This document shows positions 27,925 to 33,687 of a DNA stretch of 33,687 nucleotides, in pieces (positions within the stretch are counted from its first letter, which is position 1; each line of letters starts with the position of its first letter). The position numbers and the translations under genes are program-made. The stretch lies in NCBI GenBank assembly GCA_946478965.1, contig CAMLDQ010000018.1, positions 1 to 33,687 on the forward strand. Direction: 5' to 3'. Origin of the DNA: an uncultured Methylobacillus sp. GTDB lineage: Bacteria; Pseudomonadota; Gammaproteobacteria; Burkholderiales; Methylophilaceae. The notes under the pieces were generated by a model that worked only from the letters and a program-made list of their open reading frames with translations, did not search any database and had not been told where the DNA came from.

Positions 27925-28835
27925 ACAACACCATGATTCGACACTACCCCGAACACGCTTCAGGCAATTTCCTGAAGCTCCGCAACAAACTGATCAGCGC
28001 TGTCGGCAAGGCCATCGGCGATTACAACATGATCGAGGATGGCGATACCCTTCTGGTTTGCATGAGCGGGGGCAAGGATTCGCACGCGCTGCTGATGCTG
28101 CTACTTGCGCTGCAGGAGCGTGCGCCCGTCGATTTCAAGCTGATCGCGATGAATCTCGACCAGAAGCAGCCCGGCTTCCCCGAGCATGTGTTGCCGGAAT
28201 ACCTGGAAAAGCTCGGCGTGGAATACCGCATCGTCGAGGCGGATACCTATTCCATCGTCAAGGAAAAAGTCCCCGAAGGCAAAACCACCTGCTCGCTGTG
28301 CTCGCGCCTGCGCCGCGGCATCATCTACCGCACTGCGCAGGAACTGGGTGCCAACAAGATCGCATTGGGCCATCACCGCGATGACATCGTGCAGACGCTG
28401 TTCCTCAATATGTTCTTTGGCGCCAAGCTGAAGGCGATGCCGCCCAAGCTGGCCACCGACAAGGGCGAATTCGTCGTGATACGGCCACTGGCCTATTGCG
28501 CGGAAAAGGATATCGCCACCTATGCGCGCGGCATGGAATTCCCCATCATTCCATGTGATCTGTGCGGTTCTCAGGAAAATCTGCAGCGCCAGAACATCAA
28601 GAGAATGCTGCACGACTGGGAACAGGAATATCCCGGCCGCACGGAGAAAATCTTCCGTGCGCTGACCAATGTCGCGCCCTCCCATCTGGCCGACACCGAT
28701 CTGTTCGACTTCAGGGCACTCTCCTCAAAGGCAAACGAGGAAGACCCGCTATTTGGCGATATCGATCAGGAACTGGCGCTGAACCTGGCCGGGACAGAAG
28801 GCAAACACATTGCCTTCCTCCGGGCGGCAGGCTAG
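27921..28835 (+). CDS. ttcA: tRNA 2-thiocytidine(32) synthetase
   Basis: A 304-aa PP-loop ATPase that thiolates cytidine 32 of certain tRNAs through a labile [4Fe-4S] cluster. The PP-loop SGGKDS is at 49-54. The two CXXC motifs are C124-C127 (CSLC) and C212-C215 (CDLC), and GHHRDD is at 150-155. The GTG at 27921 overlaps the SDR stop. An ATG four codons later (27933) is an alternative start. It converges on the M48 peptidase gene, with 20 nt and no terminator between. Confidence 0.94.
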   Translation: MNNTMIRHYPEHASGNFLKLRNKLISAVGKAIGDYNMIEDGDTLLVCMSGGKDSHALLMLLLALQERAPVDFKLIAMNLDQKQPGFPEHVLPEYLEKLGVEYRIVEADTYSIVKEKVPEGKTTCSLCSRLRRGIIYRTAQELGANKIALGHHRDDIVQTLFLNMFFGAKLKAMPPKLATDKGEFVVIRPLAYCAEKDIATYARGMEFPIIPCDLCGSQENLQRQNIKRMLHDWEQEYPGRTEKIFRALTNVAPSHLADTDLFDFRALSSKANEEDPLFGDIDQELALNLAGTEGKHIAFLRAAG

Positions 28836-28855
28836 TCCAACCCTACAGCACGCAG

Positions 28856-29710
28856 TTATTTTCCAGCGCGCGCATAAGCGCCGACCACCTGCTCGAAGCG
28901 ATCGGCCACTACCGGCTGGCTGGCGTAGCGCTCCATGGTGCCGGTCATCAATGTATCGAGCAACTCCAGCCGCTTTCTCGCGGCTGGATGCGTCTTGAAC
29001 ATCAGCGCCAGATTGCTGTCCTGCGGATTCATGCTGTCCAGCGTCTGCAGCACCGCTGGCAGGCCGTACGGATCGTAGCCGGCGCGCGCGGCGATCACCA
29101 CCCCCATGCGGTCCGCCTCGAACTCATCCTCTTTATCCAGACCGCGCGCATAGAGTTCGGTGCTGGCGCTAATGGCCTTCTTCTGCCACTCGCCGTACTG
29201 GCTGCCGGTATTATCGACCGCCATGCTCAACAGATCGGAGGCCAGCCCCGTTTTGGCATTCTTCTGAATTGCAACCAAGTGGTGGCGCTTTACCACATGC
29301 GCGATCTCGTGCGCCAGCACGCCCGCCAGTTCGGCTTCACTATGCATCTGCAACAGCAGGCCACGCGTGATGAACACATAGCCGCCAGGAGCAGCAAACG
29401 CGTTCACGCTGTCGCTGTCCATGACGCCGAAACGCCAGGGCAAATCAGGCCGCTCCGTCTGCATGGCCAGCCAGAGCCCGACCTTGTTCACATACCTCTG
29501 CAGTTGCGGGTTGTCCACCAGCGGAGCCGCACCGAGCAAGCTGGCTGCCGCCGTATTGCCGATTTCCGCCTCGCCATGCTCATCCACTTCTTTCGTTTCA
29601 CCGACCTTCTTACCGGCCTCGATCAGCTTGTCGAGGTCAAGCGTAAACGCCTGCGCATAGGTCGTTGCCAACAGGAGAAGCAGCCAAAGCCATCGTGTAC
29701 GGGGGCTCAT
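28856..29710 (-). CDS. Periplasmic M48-family metallopeptidase
   Basis: A 284-aa exported zinc peptidase of the M48 family (Oma1/BepA/LoiP relatives). A signal peptide is at about 1-21 (ending AQA). The zinc site is HEIAH (134-138) with E196 of the EFEAD box as the probable third ligand. The NAFAAPGG strand that precedes the active site in BepA-like enzymes is at 103-110. It lacks the C-terminal TPR domain of BepA and has no lipobox. Its ATG overlaps the stop of the SH3 gene (ATGA). Quality control of outer-membrane or periplasmic proteins is a plausible role by family. Confidence 0.9.
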   Translation of the reverse strand: MSPRTRWLWLLLLLATTYAQAFTLDLDKLIEAGKKVGETKEVDEHGEAEIGNTAAASLLGAAPLVDNPQLQRYVNKVGLWLAMQTERPDLPWRFGVMDSDSVNAFAAPGGYVFITRGLLLQMHSEAELAGVLAHEIAHVVKRHHLVAIQKNAKTGLASDLLSMAVDNTGSQYGEWQKKAISASTELYARGLDKEDEFEADRMGVVIAARAGYDPYGLPAVLQTLDSMNPQDSNLALMFKTHPAARKRLELLDTLMTGTMERYASQPVVADRFEQVVGAYARAGK

Positions 29711-30228
29711 TTCTTACTCCCTGCGGCATCCGCAAAATAGTCGATGTCATGCTTGGAAAGCTTGGCTTTTTTTGCCGCAGCCTCCGCCTGGCTCTTGCTC
29801 ACGGCGAAATCGCCCAGCTTCTTCACCGCCTCGGGATTCGGTTTGGCATTCTTCATGTCCTCCGGACTGAGGCCTCGCACCCCGGTCGCAACCGTCACGC
29901 CCGTATTGCCGGAACGACCCTGGGTAGCGGTGTTCCACAAGGCGGTCAAGCCGGTATCTCCTTTTGCATCGGCGCCGGGGCCTGCTCCACCCAGCTTGAC
30001 TACGGTCAACTTGAGCCAGCCTTCGGGGTTCTCCGATGGCTTTACCTGCAGCCACCCCCCCATGCGTTTCAACACTTCAACCGCCGTATGCGCTTTAAGC
30101 TTGGCCAAGGACTTGGCATCGGAATAGGGTTCCTGCATCAGGTCGGTATCGACCAGCGTTTGTGCAGACTCCCCCGCCATACACAGAATTGGAAATAGCA
30201 AAGCCAGAACACTAGCTATCTTTTTCAT
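29707..30228 (-). CDS. Periplasmic SH3-domain protein of unknown function
   Basis: A 173-aa exported protein. The signal peptide is at about 1-18 (ending CMA); C16 is not in a proper lipobox. A bacterial SH3-like domain covers about 25-77 (GGWLQVKPSENPEGWLKL). After a Gly-rich linker the tail (about 95-173) reads VATGVRGLSPEDMKNAKPN and then a Lys/Ala-rich helix. I do not recognise a domain there. Bacterial SH3 domains often bind peptidoglycan or partner proteins. The ATG has GAGGAG upstream. It overlaps both neighbours by 4 nt, between cyclase and peptidase. Confidence 0.82.
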   Translation of the reverse strand: MKKIASVLALLFPILCMAGESAQTLVDTDLMQEPYSDAKSLAKLKAHTAVEVLKRMGGWLQVKPSENPEGWLKLTVVKLGGAGPGADAKGDTGLTALWNTATQGRSGNTGVTVATGVRGLSPEDMKNAKPNPEAVKKLGDFAVSKSQAEAAAKKAKLSKHDIDYFADAAGSKK

Positions 30229-32075
30229 GATGTTCTCCTCGGCTCGAATAGGCGCACCGGCTGCATTCTGCCCTTTACCTGGCAGCTGCCGCAATCCACA
30301 AAGATAAACAGCGAAGCGTTTCCAGCCTGTTGCTCACACAGCATCTTGGTCTCTTCGGAGACCAGCACGCGCGCCACCCCCTTGGTCTGCCCCTCGATTC
30401 GACTGGCAAGATTCACCGTATCCCCGATCGCGGTATAGTCCTGCCGGCTGGCCGAGCCGATGAATCCGACCACGGCAGGGCCGCTGTGTATCCCGATACC
30501 GATTTCCAGTGTGCGGCCGATCTCGCCCGCCGTCTCCCGGAATGCTTCCAACCGCTCGCTCATGGACAACGCCGCATCCACCGCGCGCAAGGCATGATCC
30601 GGTTGTTCCGAAGGCGCCCCCCAGAAGGCCATAATAGCATCGCCGATGTATTTGTCGAGGGTGCCTTCCAACTCGAAAATCGCCTGGGATTGCGTGGTGA
30701 AATAATCGTTCAGCAGCTCGACCACTTGCTCCGGCGTACTGGCTTCGGACAGGGTGGTAAAACCACGGATATCTGAAAACAGCACGGTAACCTCCCGGCT
30801 CTTCCCGCTCAGCGACTGCATGGTTTCCCCCCGTTCGATCAGCGAGTTCACCACCCGCGGATCGAGGAAGCGCCCGAATGTCTGAATCGCTTTCTCGCGC
30901 GCCCTGCGCTCGTTCAAATACTCCATCAGCGACACCACCACGTAATACGCCCAGGCAAAGACCAATGGCGCCAGCACCGGCAACAGCGTGCGCAAAACCA
31001 GCGCCCCGTATGCCGCCGCCAGAAGCAGCATGGTAAGCACCAGAAACGCCCCCCCGATGCGCAGCGGATGCCGGTAGCGCTGGAATGCCGCATACAGTCC
31101 GCCGACCAGCAGTACGGACAGGAGGCAGGGATAAATCCATGGCAGCGGACGCAGCGGATTGCCGTTCTTGAGGTTGTCGATCGCCGTCGCCAGAATTTCC
31201 ACTCCCGGGTAGAAACCATCCAGCGGCGTTGCCCGCACATCATGCAAACCGGTCGCGGTCGAGCCGATAATGATGATTTTGTCGGTGAATTCATTATGCG
31301 GCCGCAGCGGGTGGCGGCGCTGCCCGTCCAGATAGATATCGGCATAGGAAACGCGTGGAAAAGAAAGAGCCTGCCCATGCCAGTTGAGCGTCATGTCGCC
31401 CCCTGGCGGGATGGCGAACCCCAATCCTTCTGCCAAGCGGGCAGGCAACGACGGAATGCGCCAACCGTGCACATCCTCGTAAAGCCAGTAGCGACGTACT
31501 ACGCCGTCGCCATCCGGCAATGCGTTATGCAGACCAAGACGCCCGGTCTGCAGCATCGCAGGCAAAGGCAGCACCATGCTGACTCGTGCATCGGCTGCAG
31601 CATACGCACCCGCCTTTATCCCAAGCGCCGCCCCAAACTGCGCTAGCGGGATGCCTTTGCTGTCGTCTCCTGCAAGCCGCAGCATCGGAAAATACGTATT
31701 GCTGGTACCGCGAATCACTTCTGCAAAATAGCGATCATCCTCCGGCCGGGCGAGATCAGGGTCGCTGAACAGGATATCGAAGACGACTGCGCGCGGCCGC
31801 TGCTGTTCAATCGCCTGCAACACATCGGCATGCACCGATCGCGGCCACGGCCAACGGCCCGCACTGTCGGCCAGCAGGGCGAGACTGCGTTCGTCGATAT
31901 CGACGATGACGATGCCGGAATCCGGTCGGGTCTCTGCCGCATGCCAGCGGATCAGCGTATCGGCCAATTTGTTTTCGAGCGGCGCCAATCCATGCAGCCA
32001 GCCCAATTCGACCAGTTGCAGGGCGAACATGACAAGTGCCGCGAGCAGGAAGCGGTTGGGGGCAGGCCAGCGCAT
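30225..32075 (-). CDS. CHASE2-domain class III adenylate cyclase
   Basis: A 616-aa membrane sensor. An N-terminal helix (about 8-28) is followed by an extracytoplasmic CHASE2 domain (about 30-310), three membrane helices (about 313-388) and a cytoplasmic class III cyclase domain (about 425-575). Metal aspartates D435 (FSDIRGF) and D479 (DKYIGDA), the purine-specifying pair K475 and T548, and transition-state residues N555 and R559 are all present. An active cyclase with ATP specificity is predicted. What CHASE2 senses is unknown. The gene starts the trio; its stop overlaps the SH3 gene as ATGA. Confidence 0.92.
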   Translation of the reverse strand: MRWPAPNRFLLAALVMFALQLVELGWLHGLAPLENKLADTLIRWHAAETRPDSGIVIVDIDERSLALLADSAGRWPWPRSVHADVLQAIEQQRPRAVVFDILFSDPDLARPEDDRYFAEVIRGTSNTYFPMLRLAGDDSKGIPLAQFGAALGIKAGAYAAADARVSMVLPLPAMLQTGRLGLHNALPDGDGVVRRYWLYEDVHGWRIPSLPARLAEGLGFAIPPGGDMTLNWHGQALSFPRVSYADIYLDGQRRHPLRPHNEFTDKIIIIGSTATGLHDVRATPLDGFYPGVEILATAIDNLKNGNPLRPLPWIYPCLLSVLLVGGLYAAFQRYRHPLRIGGAFLVLTMLLLAAAYGALVLRTLLPVLAPLVFAWAYYVVVSLMEYLNERRAREKAIQTFGRFLDPRVVNSLIERGETMQSLSGKSREVTVLFSDIRGFTTLSEASTPEQVVELLNDYFTTQSQAIFELEGTLDKYIGDAIMAFWGAPSEQPDHALRAVDAALSMSERLEAFRETAGEIGRTLEIGIGIHSGPAVVGFIGSASRQDYTAIGDTVNLASRIEGQTKGVARVLVSEETKMLCEQQAGNASLFIFVDCGSCQVKGRMQPVRLFEPRRTS

Positions 32076-32103
32076 GACCCATCATAAGTGAAGCGCAGAT
32101 TTC

Positions 32104-32132
32104 TTGCTACGCCTGCCCTTTCCTCTTATTAT
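32104..32132 (+). promoter_or_regulatory. candidate sigma70 promoter of topA
   Basis: TTGCTA (32104-32109, 4 of 6), a 17-nt spacer and TATTAT (32127-32132, 5 of 6) lie in the 90-nt divergent gap between the cyclase gene and topA. The predicted leader is about 27 nt. Confidence 0.5.
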
Positions 32133-32165
32133 CTGCCGCTGCTCTCTCATAACTTACCGAATTAC

Positions 32166-33687
32166 ATGTCGAAACTGTTGATCGTTGAATCGCCGTCCAA
32201 GGCTACAACACTGAAGAAATACCTGGGCAAGGATTTCGAGGTGCTGGCCTCGTACGGCCATGTACGCGACCTGATCCCGAAAAGCGGCGCCGTCGATCCC
32301 GAACATGATTTCGAGATGAAATACGAGGTGATCGACCGCAATGCCCGGCATGTCGATGCCATTGCCAAGGCGGTCAAGAATTCAGACACCATCTACCTGG
32401 CAACCGACCCGGATCGCGAAGGCGAAGCGATTTCCTGGCATATCGCTGAAATCCTGAAAAGCAAGAAACTGCTGAAGGACAAGCTGCTGAAGCGCGTGGT
32501 GTTCAACGAAATCACCAAAACGGCGGTGCAACAGGCGATTGAAACACCGCGCGACATTTCCATGCCGCTGGTCAACGCCCAGCAGGCGCGCCGCGCGCTG
32601 GATTATCTGGTTGGCTTCAACCTGTCGCCGCTGCTGTGGAAGAAAATCCGCCGCGGGCTTTCCGCAGGTCGCGTGCAGAGTCCGGCATTACGCCTGATCG
32701 TCGAACGCGAACTGGAAATCGAAGCCTTCAAGAGCCGCGAATACTGGACCATCCACCTGCAAAGCCGCAAAAAACAGCAGGCTTTCGATGCCAAGCTGAT
32801 TCAGCTCGAGGGCAACAAGGTGGAGCAGTTCACCGTCACCAGCCAGGATCAGGAATCCGCTATTGTTGGCAAGCTGCTGGCCGCAAGCGCAGGCAAAACT
32901 ACCGTGCTGCGCGTCGACAAGAAGCAACGCAACCGCAGTCCGGCTGCCCCGTTCACGACATCCACGCTGCAACAGGAGGCCGTGCGCAAGCTGGGGTTCA
33001 CCACCAGCCGCACCATGCGCATCGCTCAGCAGCTGTATGAAGGGGTCAACATCGGCGCCGAGGGCACAGTCGGCCTGATCACCTACATGCGTACCGACTC
33101 CTTCAGCTTGGCAGCGGAAGCGGTGATGCAGATTCGCGATTACATCAAGGGCCATTTCGAGGCTGAGTACCTGCCGAAGTCGCCCATCATGTACAAGACC
33201 AAGGCCAAGAATGCCCAAGAAGCGCACGAGGCGATCCGGCCCACCGACATCCGCCGCACCCCGGACAGCCTCCGCAATCACCTGACGCCGGAGCAGTTCC
33301 GCTTGTACGAAATGATCTGGAAACGCGCGCTGGCCTGCCAGATGGCGCCGGCAAAATTCGATGCCGTCAGCGTGGATCTTGCCGTCGGCAGCGACCGCAA
33401 TCTGTTCCGCGCCACCGGCCAAACCATGATTTTCCCCGGCTTCATCGCCGTCTACATGGAAGGGCAAGACGACGAGGAAGAGGAAGGCGAAAGCAAACTG
33501 CCGGTATTGGAAGTCGGCGAAGTACTGGATGTTTCAAAGATATGGGGCGATCAGCATTTTACTGAACCGCCGCCCCGTTATTCCGAAGCCAGTCTGGTGA
33601 AGGCGCTGGAAGAATATGGCATCGGCCGCCCATCGACTTACGCCAGCATCATCTCGACCTTGCAGGATCGCGAATACGTGCTGCTCG
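32166..33687 (+). CDS. topA: DNA topoisomerase I, N-terminal part (cut by the window end)
   Basis: The open frame gives 507 residues with no stop before the window edge. It is a type IA topoisomerase that relaxes negative supercoils. The TOPRIM domain starts at LLIVESPSKA (4-13) with the acidic DPDREGE (81-87), E8 and the D81-D83-E85 triad for Mg2+. The catalytic tyrosine is Y307 in TYMRTDS. The region AHEAIRPT and the RPSTYASI segment near the end are intact. The C-terminal zinc-finger part lies outside. The ATG at 32166 gives the standard MSKLLIVESPSKA start, and no clear ribosome-binding site precedes it. Confidence 0.96.
   Translation, partial: MSKLLIVESPSKATTLKKYLGKDFEVLASYGHVRDLIPKSGAVDPEHDFEMKYEVIDRNARHVDAIAKAVKNSDTIYLATDPDREGEAISWHIAEILKSKKLLKDKLLKRVVFNEITKTAVQQAIETPRDISMPLVNAQQARRALDYLVGFNLSPLLWKKIRRGLSAGRVQSPALRLIVERELEIEAFKSREYWTIHLQSRKKQQAFDAKLIQLEGNKVEQFTVTSQDQESAIVGKLLAASAGKTTVLRVDKKQRNRSPAAPFTTSTLQQEAVRKLGFTTSRTMRIAQQLYEGVNIGAEGTVGLITYMRTDSFSLAAEAVMQIRDYIKGHFEAEYLPKSPIMYKTKAKNAQEAHEAIRPTDIRRTPDSLRNHLTPEQFRLYEMIWKRALACQMAPAKFDAVSVDLAVGSDRNLFRATGQTMIFPGFIAVYMEGQDDEEEEGESKLPVLEVGEVLDVSKIWGDQHFTEPPPRYSEASLVKALEEYGIGRPSTYASIISTLQDREYVLL

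Noticed and set aside
28562..29740. A 392-codon plus-strand open frame overlapping ttcA and running opposite the M48 peptidase
   Set aside because: Its start is inside ttcA in another frame and the rest is antisense to a clear peptidase. The composition is typical of a shadow frame.

Overview
The window is an ordinary-looking, gene-dense stretch of core chromosome from a respiring Gram-negative bacterium, most likely a betaproteobacterium. The evidence for this is the combination of petABC next to sspAB, a his operon feeding into tatABC, an mla phospholipid-transport operon next to ibaG and murA, system II (ResB/CcsB) cytochrome c maturation and diheme cytochrome c4. A Nitrosomonadales/Gallionellaceae-like origin is possible but is only an impression. 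I see no insertion sequence, phage gene, CRISPR array or large repeat, and no stretch over 300 bp without a gene.

Layout. 1-36: 5' half of a tRNA-Thr(UGU), minus strand, with its own promoter. 93-1107: sspB and sspA. 1183-3792: petC, petB and petA (cytochrome bc1 complex), closed by an intrinsic terminator. 3869-4615: NIF3-family protein, divergent from a membrane-anchored DegS-like protease (4640-5788, plus strand). 5832-24494: a run of about 18.7 kb entirely on the minus strand. In transcription order it holds cytochrome c4; resB and ccsB; mlaF, mlaE, mlaD, mlaC and mlaB; an ABC-2 type exporter (ATPase and permease); ibaG (BolA family); grxD (CGFS glutaredoxin); murA; hisG, D, C, B, H, A, F, I and E; a HIT protein; and tatA, B and C. 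Most junctions there are 4-8 nt overlaps or gaps of a few bases. 24606-25232: engB (plus). 25245-27119: trmB and a MidA-type methyltransferase (minus). 27175-28835: pteridine-reductase-like SDR and ttcA (plus). 28856-32075: a translationally coupled minus-strand trio made of a CHASE2 adenylate cyclase, an SH3-domain periplasmic protein and an M48 metallopeptidase. 32166-33687: the first two thirds or so of topA (plus), cut by the window end.

How the parts fit. Several blocks serve the respiratory envelope. The Rieske protein carries a twin-arginine signal and tatABC is encoded 2 kb away. ResB/CcsB would attach haem to cytochromes c1 and c4. Mla, the ABC exporter and murA concern the cell envelope. 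IbaG and GrxD form a likely BolA-glutaredoxin Fe-S pair. The his operon encodes the linear histidine pathway but uses short-form HisG and lacks hisZ and a histidinol-phosphatase, which must lie elsewhere.

The least explained unit is the cyclase-SH3-M48 operon: an extracytoplasmic sensor cyclase whose stop codon overlaps the start of a periplasmic SH3 protein, whose stop overlaps the start of a periplasmic metallopeptidase. Other points worth checking are an intrinsic-terminator-like hairpin overlapping the mlaB stop, a terminator abutting the TTG start of resB, and the PVWY variant of the Qo motif in cytochrome b.
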